DNA from: Aristolochia californica
Lineage: Eukaryota > Streptophyta > Magnoliopsida > Piperales > Aristolochiaceae
Direction of reading: 5' to 3'
Assembly: GCA_029961685.1 (NCBI GenBank)
Contig: JARWKL010000007.1
Location: forward strand, 28,467,013 to 28,531,012
Length of the DNA stretch: 64,000 nucleotides
Under the pieces are notes generated by a model that did no database searches, had not been told where the DNA came from, and saw nothing but the letters and a program-made list of their open reading frames with translations. Below, in pieces: positions 40,702-52,900 of this stretch; position 1 is the stretch's first letter; every line of letters starts with the position of its first letter. Made by a program: the position numbers and the translations under genes.

Positions 40702-41179
40702 ACACAAATGAAACTATGATAGCTTATATCGAGTTTCAGATTGAATGGATGAGATTAAACCTTAGAGCACACGCACTACTGTGCATAATCTGAAGACTTC
40801 AAAGAAAGCTTCAAGAAATAGCTCTATAAATATGAATGAGTTTTTCTATTTAAATGATATGGAAACTCCATTACCTTTTGGCCTTCCTGACAATACCGGA
40901 TGGGTTTAAAACCTAGTGACATTGCACCTTGCATAGCACCTAGGAAAAGAGATCCAGAACCTTTTGTCTGTAGGATCACTTCAAAAGCATCATACTCTAC
41001 TGATGATGAAGTTTTCGCAAAATAAAATACTTTCAGTCGCCAACCGATTTATTATGTTCAACAGATAAAACCTTCTTCTAGTAAACAAAAAGTGAAACAA
41101 GACAGTGCATGGGACTCTGGCGAAGTTGCAATAAAAAATACCAAGAAAAAAGTCTACTCTGCTAAAGACAAAAAGGTAA

Positions 41180-41541
41180 ATCATCTTGGTAAAAGATTTT
41201 AAATGCTTCAAGGCAGCAACACTAGCTAACATAAAACAGAAACTTCGAGCGTACGAGATACCCACATGGAAGACAATTTTCGAGACCGCACAGCGGATAA
41301 CTCTTGAGGAAGAGAAAGTTTTTCCCACTCCAAAATATCTTTGGGAGGACAAAGGTATTCTACAAAATACACAAATGTCGATCCATCACATGATACTAAG
41401 GGACACCAATCCATAGATAGCATAAAACCTTTTGGATATCTCAACTTGGATTGCCCCAAGGATGGAGAAAAAGTCCTTAAAGAATGGGAAAGAAGCATAA
41501 GTAATGCTGCAATGAAAGTACTAAACAACGAAAACGTTTAG
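41180..41541 (+). pseudogene. Caulimovirid polyprotein remnant upstream of the zinc knuckle
   Basis: Two overlapping short frames (41,186-41,416 and 41,341-41,541) carry recognisably protein-like sequence, such as 'RAYEIPTWKTIFETAQR' and 'EEEKVFPTPKYLWED'. Position before the zinc-knuckle suggests the movement/coat region of a caulimovirid polyprotein, but I do not recognise a diagnostic motif. The preceding 40,702-41,180 holds scattered short protein-like runs with many stops. Confidence 0.5.
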
Positions 41542-42097
41542 AAACTCATAAAAAATTAAACAAGTTACAAATATGTAACATCTATTTTTATGAGAAGTAT
41601 TATTGTGAATTTTCAAATTACTTTTAGAAACTACAAAAGGATGATCAAAAACTTTCTTTTCCCATATTTTATTCAAAATTTCCAGAAACTTTTGCGACTG
41701 TTGTCGAAAAATACTACATTACAAAATATTGGCAAAATAACTTAGAATAACCCTAAATTTTGATACTCTAGAAAGAAGACACAGGTTTGTACAAGACATG
41801 TTGGCAAACCTCTGTGAAGCCCAAAGACTACAAAAGAAAAGTAGTAACGCATATAAGCAAACATTATGTTAATCTAACTAGAACAAAAATGTAGGTGCTT
41901 ATGGTTGTAAAACCAACTCCCATAAGCAAAGAAAACATCCTAAGAAATTTCACAAGAAAAATTTTAGGATACAACAAAGTTCCAAATCTTGATACACTCC
42001 TCGAAAGAGATACTTTAGGAAAAGAACAAATTTTGGCCCAACCACATCCAGTAAAGGGTCAAATGCATATTGCCCAAAATGGAAAACCCCAAGCAAA

Positions 42098-42190
42098 TGT
42101 AAATGCTGGATATGCCAAAAGGAAGGACATTTCGCTCGCGATTATCCAAATGATAAGAAAAAATGGCAGTATAATACTTATATGTTACTA
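42098..42190 (+). pseudogene. Zinc-knuckle (CCHC) of the caulimovirid coat region
   Basis: The frame starting at 42,098 reads CKCWICQKEGHFARDYP. The first Cys (42,104), second Cys (42,113) and His (42,128) fit the C-x2-C-x4-H-x4-C knuckle that ends caulimovirid coat proteins, but the last ligand (42,143) is Tyr (tat) instead of Cys (tgt). A single G-to-A change would explain it. The flanking 41,545-42,090 has frame-broken remnants only. Confidence 0.8.
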
Positions 42191-42379
42191 GCCGAGAGAA
42201 AGGATTAGAAATAATCCATCATGATGAAATCCAGTATGAAGATGAAGTATATGAACTTCATCTTGAAACAGAGTCTTCCACCTCGGAAAACTTAGAAAAC
42301 ATATCAGACTCTTTAGGCACCTTCTCTGAATGAGTATCCGCATAAATGCAGATCATGTAGCATTTGGAAATTCTTATAT

Positions 42380-42625
42380 TACGGTCATGCTTATGCTACC
42401 CGGATATATAAAATTCCATATACATGCTCTAGTAGATATTGGAAGCTCATATTGTCTTGCCCAATAAAATTTACTTCCCACAAATTTATGGAAAATAATT
42501 GAAATACCCCTTCAAGTAACAGCTGGCTCAAGAGAAAATATTTATCTTCCTGTGGAAGCCCAAAACATTGATCTTGACATTGGAGATGAAAAGTTTATGA
42601 TCCAAAATCTTATTAGTTTATGACC

Positions 42626-42628
<3 letters not shown>
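42380..42628 (+). pseudogene. Caulimovirid aspartic protease remnant
   Basis: The frame contains 'HALVDIGSSYCLAQ', matching the retropepsin-type active site (D-T/S-G) with the Asp codon at 42,435. The second residue is Ile instead of Thr. A stop follows shortly, then 'IPLQVTAGS' and 'IYLPVEAQNIDLDIG', which fit the rest of a pepsin-like monomer. It ends at the C homopolymer. Confidence 0.75.

Positions 42629-42663
<35 letters not shown>
42629..42663 (+). repeat. Homopolymer of 35 C
   Basis: Thirty-five consecutive C separate the protease remnant from the RT remnant. No comparable G/C run exists in the rest of this AT-rich window. It could be a real expansion of a short C run, a capture scar, or a sequencing/assembly artefact. 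Confidence 0.9.
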
Positions 42664-42734
42664 TGGAATCTCTCCTCCTAGCAGAATCTTGTGAGTCAGA
42701 AGTTCAACTGCTTCTGGATTCCACTTGTTCTTAG

Positions 42735-43415
42735 AAACCCCTAGAATGGTGGAATAAACAAAGACCATATGCTGACCTCGAACTTCTTGATCCAAAAAAA
42801 GAAATTCAAGAAAAACCTATGGTTTATACTCCTGCTGATGTTGAAGAATTTTCAACACAGACCAATGACTTGCTAACCCAAGGATTAATCCGTGCAAGTT
42901 ATTCTCCACATACTTCTCCTACTTTTCTTCTTGGGAATCATGAAGATATAAAACATGGAAAAAATCGAATGGTCAATAACTATTAAAAGGTTAATGAAGC
43001 CAAAAAAATGGATGGCTACTATCTTCCTAACAAAGAAAGATTAATAGCTACAATAAGAGGAAAACAATGGTTTTCCAAGTTTGATTGCAAGTCTGGGTTT
43101 TTGCAGATTCGTCTAACCGAAATAGCTATTTCACTTATTGCATTCAGCTGTCCTTCGGGACAATATGAGTGGCTTGTTATGCCTTTCGGGTAAAAACAAG
43201 CACCCAATATATTTCAAAGAAGAATGGACGATATCCTCAAACCATTCTTTAAATTTCGCTTAGTTTATTTTGACGATATCCTAGTTTTCGCTGAAAACAA
43301 AGATCAACATAAAGAGAAATTACTTAAGGCATCAAAGGCCTTAAAAATGCTGGTATACCACTTAGCAAAAATAAATCAGAATTTTTTAAAACTAAGATAT
43401 ATTTTTTACGACTAA
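42735..43415 (+). pseudogene. Caulimovirid reverse transcriptase
   Basis: RT similarity starts with 'WWNKQRPYADLELL' and continues through 'SKFDCKSGFLQIRL' (palm, first catalytic Asp region), 'FSCPSGQYEWLVMPFG', a KQAP-type box and the catalytic 'LVYFDDILVFAE' (Asp pair at 43,272-43,277). The CP-x-GQYEWLVMPFG followed by KQAP is the Caulimoviridae pattern. In-frame stops occur at about 42,984 and 43,192, and another at about 43,413 after the thumb start. Confidence 0.9.
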
Positions 43416-43860
43416 ACATCTCAAAAGGAGAAATCATTCTCCAAAATCATATTCTGGAAAAACTAGCAGCTTTTCCAACTGAAATTGAAGATGTAAAACA
43501 ACTTCAATGTTTCTTAGGATGCCTAACATATGTTGAACAATTCATAAATAATTTGGCAGAAATTAGAAAACCTTTTCAACAGAAGTTAAATAAAGATGTC
43601 AAATGGGAATGGACTCCCATTGATTGTTCAGAAGAAATCAGGATCAAACAAATGATGAAACAACTCCCGGCATTAACTCTACCAGATCTAGATGCAAAAC
43701 TAATTATAGAAACGGATGCCTCTCATACATGGGCAGCAATACTAAAATGTAAAACCAATGATTCTAAAAGAATATGTAAATATATCTCAGGAACATTTAC
43801 ATCAGCTGAAATAAACTATCAATCTTATGAAAAGAATTTTTTTTAATAAAAAATGGGAAA
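43400..43860 (+). pseudogene. Caulimovirid RT thumb and RNase H N-terminal part
   Basis: After the stop, the frame continues with 'LQCFLGCLTYVEQFI' (RT connection), 'LPALTLPDLDAKLIIETDAS' (RNase H first catalytic Asp at about 43,715) and 'WAAILK', and runs to a T-rich stretch at 43,846. Downstream, 43,850-43,982 shows only faint, frame-broken coding similarity before satellite begins. Confidence 0.88.
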
Positions 43861-43982
43861 AATAAATTTTATATATATCTTGCCCCCAAATAATTTCAAG
43901 TTAGAATGATCGTAAGAATTTTGTCGGTTTTATGACAAGAAATCTAAAAGATTCACTTTGTCATTGTAGATTACTCTGCTAG

Positions 43983-46900
43983 CAACAAAATGAAAAATTT
44001 AGAGTTTCTGGATAGAAAAATTTCAACCAATAAAAAATGTTAGTAAATAAAATTTATTCACATACCACAAATGAACACAAAAGTTTTGTTATCCAAGTTT
44101 TGGAAATTCGACTAGGTCAACCCTAATAGCGTGGAATTTTATGAGAATGAGATTTCTAATCGATCCTCACATGTTTTAAATATGGATATGCATGCTTGAA
44201 ATATGTTAAAAATGCAAATGACCTATAGATCCAAGCGTTTTACACAGAATAACAAATGCCCATTAAATACACAAGTAAACGCGCGTTGGGATATTTAGCC
44301 GACTAAAAAGCGCAATTATCTTTCCCATTTACAAAATGCTGACCTAACAATCATAGATGATTGTAAAGTGATTTATCAGTCAATCATACGTAAAATGCAA
44401 TATTTTTTTAAAAAATGACTTATGCAACAATCAGTTAAAAATCCGCCGCCTCCCCTTTTTCCAACTTAAAAATCCCTCGCCTCCCCCTTTTCCCGATGAT
44501 TACAAAACCTAATATATCAAAACTAAAAAGAGTTTACAATCCCTATAAATTATAGAGACTTTTTGATATTATCTCTCTTTACATTTGTGCATTTCCATTT
44601 TAGATGTGTCTTTTTTTCTTAAATCAAAACTTGACTTTTCACTTTCACTTTATCTCGATAAACAAAAAGATAAGGCAAAAAAATCAGAACAAAATGAAAA
44701 TTTAAAAGTTTATGTAAGGAAAAAATTAAAAAAACAATAAAAAATATAAGTAAAGAAAATTTATTCACACACCACAAATGAACACAAAATTTTTGTTATC
44801 CAAGTTTGGGAAATTCCACTAGTTCAACCGTAATAGCTTGGAATTTTATCAGAAAGAGATTTCTAAATCCTAACATATTTTAAGTATGGATATGCATTCT
44901 TGAAAGATGTTAAAGATGCAAGTGACCTATGGATCCAGACCTTTTAAAGCGAATAACAAATGATCAGTAAATTCTCAAGTGAACATGAGGTGTGATTTAC
45001 ACCCGAGTCAAAAAGCCATTATTTTGCCCATTTACAAAAAATTGACATAACAATCATAGATGATTGTAAATGATTTATCTGTCAATCATGCGGAACGAGC
45101 TACATTTTGTAAGAAATAATTGATGCTACACTCAGTTAAAAATCCCCCGCCTCCCTCTTTTACTGATGATTGCAAAACCTAATATATGAAAACTAAAAAG
45201 AGTTTAAAATCCCTATAAATTATAGAAACTTTTATGAATTATGTCTCTCTTCATTTGTGCATTTCCATTTTAGATGTGTACTTTTTTCTTAAATCAAAAG
45301 TTGAGTTTTCAATTTCCCTTTTTCTTGATAAAAAAAGAAAAGAAAAGGCAAATAGATCAAAACAAAACGAAAATTTTAGAGTTTATGTATGAAAAAATAA
45401 AAATAATAACAAATATAAGAAAATAAAATTTATTCACACACCACAAATGTAAATAAAAGTTTTGCTATCCAATTTGGGGAAATTCTACTAGTTCAACCCT
45501 AACAGCTTGGAATTTTATGAGAAAGAGATTTCTAATTCATCCTAACTTGTTTTAATTATGGATATGGATGCTTGAATCTTGTTAAAGATGCAAATGACCA
45601 ATGGATCCAAAACTTTTAAATAAAATAAAAAATGCTCATTTAATTCTCAAGTGAACATGCTGTGGGATATTTACTAGAGTCAAAGAAGCCATTATTTTGC
45701 CCATTTACAAAAAGCTGACCTAACAATCGTAGATGACTGTAAACTTATTTATCGATCAATCATGTGTAACATACTACAATTTAGTAAGAAATGATTTATG
45801 CAACACTCAGTGAAAAATCCCCTGCCCTCCCACTTTTCCCGATTATTGCAACACATAATATATAAAAACTGAAAAGAGTTTACAATCCCTAAAAATTACA
45901 AAAACTTTTTGGCTTTATCTCTCTCTACATTTGTGCATTTCCATTTTACATTTTTATTTTTTCTTAAGTCAAAACTTGACTTTTCACTTTCCATTTATTT
46001 CAATAAATAAAAAGATAAGGCAAATAGATCACAATAAAATGAAATTTTTTTAAAAAATCCCCCGCCTCCACCTTTTCAATGTTAAAAATCCCATGCCTCC
46101 CCCTTTTCCTAATGATTTGAAAACCTAATATATAAAAACTTAATAGAGTTTTCAATCCATAAAAATTACAGAGACATTTTGGCATTATCTCTCTCTACAT
46201 TTGTGCATTTCCATTTTAGATGTGTATTTTTTCTTAAATTAAAAATTGACTTTTCACTTTCCCTTTGTCTCGATAAACAAAAGATAAGGCAACTAGATCA
46301 CAACAAAATGAAAATTTAAGAATTTATTTATGGAAAAAATTAAAAAAACAATAAAAAATATAAGGAAAATTTATTCACACACCACAAATGAACACAAAAG
46401 TTTTGTTATCCCCAGTTTTGGAAATTCCGCTAGTTCAACCCTAATAGCGTGGAATTTTATCAAAAGAAGATTTCTAATTGATCCTAACATATTTTAAGTA
46501 TGGATATGCATTCTTGAAAGATTTAAAAGATGCAAATGACCTATGGATCCAAACCTTTTAAAGAGAACTATAAATGATCAGTAAATTCTCAACTAAACAT
46601 GCGGTGGGATTTACACCCGAGTCAAACAAGCCATTATTTTGCCCATTTACAAAAATATGACCTAACAATCATAGATGATTTTAAATGATTTATCGATCAA
46701 TCATGCGTAAAGGGCTACATTTTTTAAGAAATGACTTATGCAATACTCAGTTAAAAATCCCCCGCCTCCCACTTTTCCCGATGATTGTAAAACCTCATAT
46801 ATGAAAACTAAAAAGAGTTTACAATCCATAAAAATTATAGACACTTTTATGAATTATCTCTCTCTATATTTGTGCATTTCCATTTTAGATGTGTCATTTT

Positions 46901-49900
46901 TCTTAAATCAAAACTTAAGTTTTCACTTTCCCTTTATCTTGATAAAAAAAAAGGCAAATAGATGACAACAAAATGAAAAATTTTGAGTTTATGAATGAAA
47001 ATAATTTAAAAACAATAAAAAATATAAGAAAAGAAAATTTATTCACACACCACAAATGAATATAAAAGTTTTGTTATCCAAGTTAGGGAAATTCCACAAG
47101 TTCAACCGTAATAGCTTGGAATTTTATGAGAAAGAGATTTCTAATTCATCATTACATTTTTCAACTATGGATATGCATTCTTGAATCATGTTAAAAATGC
47201 AAATGACCTATGGATCAAAAACTTTAAAAGAGAATAAAAAATGCTCATTAAATTCTCAAGTGAACGTGCGGTGGGATATTTACCCGAGTCAAACAAGCCA
47301 TTATTTTGCCTATTTTCAAAAAGCTGACCTAACATTCGTTGATGATTTTAAAGTTATTTATCGATCAATCATACGTAATTGGCGACATTTATGCAACACT
47401 CAATAAAAAATTCCCCGCCCTCCCCCTTTTCCCAATGATTGTAAAACCCAATATACAAAAACTAAAAAGAGTTTACAATTCCTAAAAATTGCCGGGGCTT
47501 TTTGGCATTATCTCTCTCTACATTTGTGAATTTCCATTTTACATGTGTATTTTTTCCTTAAATCAAAACTTCAGTTTTCACTTTCATTTATCTCAGTAAT
47601 GAAAAAAAAAGACAAATATATCACAATGAATTGAAAATTTTAGAGTTTATGTACGGAAAAAATTAAAAACAATAACAAATGTAAGTAAAGAAAATTTAAT
47701 CACACACCACAAATAAACACAAAAATTTTGTTGTTGAAGTTTGAGAAATTACACTTGTACAACCCTAATAGCTTGGAATTTTATAAGAAAGAGATTTCAA
47801 ATTGATTGTAACATGTTTTATATAAGGATATGCATGCTTGAATCATGTTAAAGATACAAATGACCTATAGATCCAAACCTTTTAAAGCGAATAACAAATG
47901 CTCATTAAATTCTCAAGTGAGCATGAGGTGGGATATTTACCCGAGTCAAACAAGTCATTATTTTTCCCATTTACAAAAAGTTGACCTAACAATCGTAGAT
48001 GATTGTAAAGTTATTTATCAATCAATCATGTGTAACCGGCTACATTTTAGTAAGAAATGACTTATGCAACACTCAATTAAAAATCCCTCACCCTCCCCCT
48101 TTTCCCGATGATTGCAAAAACTAATATATAAAAACTAAAAAGAGTTTACAATCCCTAAAAATTACAAAGACTTTTTGGAATTATCTCTTTCTACATTTGT
48201 GCATTTCCATTTTACTTGTGTATTTTTTTCTTAAATCAAAACTTGAGTTTTCACTTTCCCTTTTTCTCGATAAAGAAAAAGTTAAGACAAATAGATCACA
48301 ACGAAATGAAAATTTTAGAGTTTATTTATGGAAAAAATTAAAAACAATAACAAATGTAAGTAAAGAAAATTTATTCATACACTACAAATGAACACAAAAG
48401 TTTTGTTAACCAAGTTTTGGAAATTCCACTAGTTCAACCCTAATTGTTTGGAATTTTTGTAGAAAGAGAGTTTTAATTGATCGTAACATGTTTTAAATAT
48501 GGATATGCATGCTTGAATCATGTTATAGGTGAAAATGACCTATGGTTCCAAACTTTTTAAAAAAAATAACAAATGCTCATGAAATTCTGAAGTGAACGAG
48601 CGGTGGGATATTTACCCATGTCAAACAAGCCATTATTTTGCCCGTTTACAAAAAAATTGACCTAACAATCGTTGATGATTGTAAAATTATTTATTGATGA
48701 ATCATGCGTACAGGCTACATTTTAGTAAGAAATGACTTATGAAACATTGAGTGAAAAATCTCCCGCCTTCCCACTTTTCCCGATGATTGCAAAACCTAAT
48801 ATAAAAAAACCAAAAAGAGTTTCCAATCCCTAAAAATTACAAAGACTTTTTGGCATTATCTCTCTCTTCATTTGTGCATTTCCATTTTAGATTTGTATTT
48901 TTTTCTTAAATCAAAACTTGAGTTTTCACTTTCCCTTTATCTTGATAAAGAAAAAGATAAGGCAAATAGATTACAACAAAATGAAAATTTTAGAGTCTCT
49001 ACATGGAAAAATTAAAAACAATAAAATCAGTAAAGAAAATTTATTCCCACACCACAAATGAACACAAAAGATTTGTTATCCAAGTTTTGGAAATTCCACT
49101 AGGTCAAACCTAATAGCTAGGAATTTTATGAGAAAGGGATTTCTAATTGATCCTAACATGTTTTAAACACAGATATGCATGCTTGAAACATGTTAAAGAT
49201 GCAAATGGCCTATAGATATAAACCTTTTAAAGAGAAGAATAAATGCTCATTAAATACTCAAGTGAACGTGCAGTGGAGATTTACTAGACTAAAAAGCGCC
49301 ATTAACTTTCCCATTTACAAAAGCTAACCTAAAAATCATATATGATTGTAAAGTGAATTATTGGTCAATCATGCACAACGGGCAACATTTTTGTAAGAAA
49401 TGACTAATGCAACACTCAGTTAAAAATCCCCCCGCCTCCCTTTTCCTGATGTTTGAAAAACCTAATATATAAAAACTTTAAAGAGTTTAAAATCCCTAAA
49501 AATCACATAGACTATTTGAAATTATCTTTCTCTATAGTTGTGCATTTAAATATTAGATGTGTAGTTTATTCTTAAATCAAAACTTGAGTTTTCACTTTCC
49601 CTTTATCTCAATAAATAAAAAAGATAAGTAAATAGATTACAAAAAAATGAAAATTTTAGAGTTTATGTATGGAAAAAATTAAAAACAATAACAAATATGA
49701 GTAAATAAAATTTAGTCACACACCACAAATGAACATAAAAGTTTTGTTATCCAAGTTAGAGAAATTCCACTAGTTGAAACCTAACAGGTAGGAATTTTAT
49801 AAGAAAAAGACTTCTTATTGATCCTTACATATTTTAAATATGGTTATGCATTCTTGAAAGATGTTATAGATGCAAATGGCCTATGGATCCAAACCTTTTA

Positions 49901-52900
49901 AAGAGAATAACAAATGCTCTTTCAATAGTCAAGTGAACATACGGTGGGATATACACCTGAGTCAAACAAACCATTATTTTTCCCATTTACAAAAAGCAGA
50001 CCCAAAAATTATACATGATTGTAAATGATTTATCAGTCAATCAAGGTTAATGGGCTACATTTTTTAAGAAATGACTTATGCAACACTCAGTTAAAAATCC
50101 CCCCTCCCCCCTTTTCCCGTTGATTGAAAAACATAATATATAAAAACTAAAAAGAGTTTACAATACCTAAAAATTATAGAGTTTTTTTGGAATTATCATT
50201 CTCTACATTTGTGCATTTCCATTTTAGATGTGTACTTTTTTCGTAAATCAAAACTTGAGATTTCACATTCCCTTTCTCTATATAAACAAAAATATAAGGC
50301 AAATAGATCGCACCAAAATGAAAATTTAAGACTTTACGTATGGAAAAAATTAAAAAAAATAACAAATGTAAGTAAAGAAAATTTATTCACACACCACAAA
50401 TGAACATAAAAGTTTATTTATCCAAGTTATGGAAATTCCACTTATTCAACCTTAATAGCTCTAAATTTTATGAGAAAGAGATTTCAAATTGATCTTAACA
50501 TGTTGTCAATATGGATATGAATCCTTGAATCATGTTAAAGATGAAAATGACCTATGGATCCAAACTTTTTAAAGAGAATAACAAATTGTCATTAAATTCT
50601 CAAGTGAACGTGTGGTAGGATATTTACCCAACTCAAACAAGCCATTATTTGGCCCATTGACAAAAAGTTGACCTGACAATCGTAGATGATTGTAAAGTTA
50701 TTTATCGATCAATCATGCGTAACGGGCTACAATTTAGTAAGAAATGACTTATACAACACTCAATTAAAAATCCTCTACCCTCCCACTTTTCTCGATGATT
50801 GCAAAACCTAATATATAGAAACTAAAAAGAGTTTACAATCCCTAAGATTACAGAGACTTTTTGGCATTATCACTCTCTACATTTGTACATTTCCATTTCA
50901 CATGTGTATTTTTTTCTTAAATCAAAACTTGAGTTTTCACTTTCCCTTTATCTCAATAAAGAAAAAGATAAGGCAAATAGATCACAACGAAATGAAAATT
51001 TTACAGTTTATGCTCGAAAAAAAATAAAAAACAAAAACAAAAAAAAATGTAAGTAAATAAAATTTTTTCACACACCACAAATGAACACAAAAGTTTTGTT
51101 ATCCAAGTTTGGGAAATTCCACTAGTTCAACCTTAATAGCTTAGAATTTTATGAGAAAGAGATTTCTAATTGATCCTAACTTGTTTTAAGTGTGGATATG
51201 CACGCTTGAATCTTGTTAAAGATGAAAATGACCTATGGATCCAAACTTTTTAAAGAGAATAAAAAATGTTCATTAAATTCTCAAGTGAACGTGCAGTGGG
51301 ATATTTAGCCGAGTAAAACAAGCCATTATATTTCCTATTTAAAAAAAACTGACCTAACAATCGTAGATGATTTTAAAGTTATTTATCGATCAATCATGTG
51401 TAACGAGCTACATTTTACTAAGTAATGACTTATGCCACTCTCAGTGAAATGAATTTTCCAGATGATTGCAAAAACTAATATATAAAAATCAAAAGAGTTT
51501 ACAATTCCTAAAAATTAGAAACGCTTTTTGGCATTATTTCTCTCTACATTTGTGCATTTCCATTTTACATGTGTATTTTTTTCTTAAATCAAAACTTGAC
51601 TTTTCACTTTCCGTTTTTTTCGATTAAAAAAAGATGAGGCAAAAAGATCACAACGAAATAAAAATTTTAGAGTTTATGTATGGAAAAAATTAAAAACAAT
51701 AACAAATGTAAGTAAAAAAAAACTTATTCACACACCACAAATGAAGACAAAATTTTTGTTAACCAAGTTTGGGAAATTCCTCTAGTTGAACCCTAATTGT
51801 TTGAATTTTAGTAGAAAGAGAGTTCTAATTGATTGTAACATGTTTTAAATATTATACATGCTTGAATCATGTTAAAGATGTAAATGACCTATGGTTCCAA
51901 AAATTTTCAAGAGAATAATAATTGCTCATGAAATTCGGAAGTGAACGAGTGGGATGGGATATTTACCCAAGTCAAACAAGCAATTATTTTTTCCATTTAA
52001 AAAAAAACTGACCTAACAATCATAGATGATTGTAAAATTATTTATTGATGAATCATGCGTAACGGGCTACATTTTAGTAAGAAATGACTTATGCAAAAAC
52101 TTAGTGAAAAATCTCCCGCCCTCCAACTTTTCCCGATGATTGCAAAACCTAATATATAAAAACCAAAAAGAGTTTACAATCCCTAAAAATTACAGAGACT
52201 TTTTGGCATTATCTCTCTCTACATTTGTCCATTTCCATTTTAGATTTGTATTCTTTTCTTAAATAAAAACTGGAGTTTTCACTTTCCCTTCATCATGATA
52301 AAGAAAAAGATAAGGCAAATAGAGTACAACAAAATGAAAATTTTAGAGTTTCTACATGGAAAAATTAAAAACAATAAAATCAGTTAAGAAAATTTATTCC
52401 CACACCACAAATGAACACAAAAGTTTTGTTATTCAAGTTTGGGAAATTCCACTAGGTCAACCCTAATAGCTAGGAATTTTATGACAAAGGGATTTCTAAT
52501 TGATCTTAACATGTTTTAAACGTGGATATACATGCTTGAAACATGTTAAAGATGCAAATGACCTATGGATATAAACCTTTTAAAGAGAAGAACAAATGCT
52601 CATTAAATACTCAAGTGAACGTGCAGTGAATATTTACCAAACCAAAAAGTGACATTATCTTTCCCATTTACAAAAAGGCTGACCTAAAAATCATATATGA
52701 TTGTAAAGTGATTTATAGGTCAATCATGCATAACGGGCAGCATTTTTGTAAGAAATGACTTCTGCAACACTTAGTTAAAAATTCCCCGTCTCCCTTTTCT
52801 GGATGATTTAAAAAACTAACATATAAAAACTTTAAAGAGTTTACAATCCCTAAAAATTACATGGACTATTTGGAATTATCTCTCTCTACAGTTGTACAGT

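Larger units (their letters stand above)
40702..43982 (+). mobile_element. Endogenous pararetrovirus (Caulimoviridae) fossil
   Basis: About 3.3 kb carries, in order, weak coat/movement-like coding remnants, a CCHC zinc-knuckle, an aspartic protease, reverse transcriptase and the start of RNase H, with no integrase and no LTRs. That order and the RT signatures are those of Caulimoviridae rather than Ty3/gypsy. Every domain is split by stops and frameshifts, so the copy is dead. It lies between the end of a truncated LTR element and the inverted satellite arm. The genus is uncertain; a petuvirus- or florendovirus-like member is possible. Confidence 0.85.

Noticed and set aside
40990..41528. Minus-strand open frames of 100-120 codons
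   Set aside because: They are antisense to the caulimovirid remnants and have no recognisable motif.
42735..43860. Ty3/gypsy assignment for the second RT
   Set aside because: The CPSGQYEWLVMPFG plus KQAP pattern, the zinc-knuckle/protease/RT/RNase H order and the lack of integrase or LTRs fit Caulimoviridae better.
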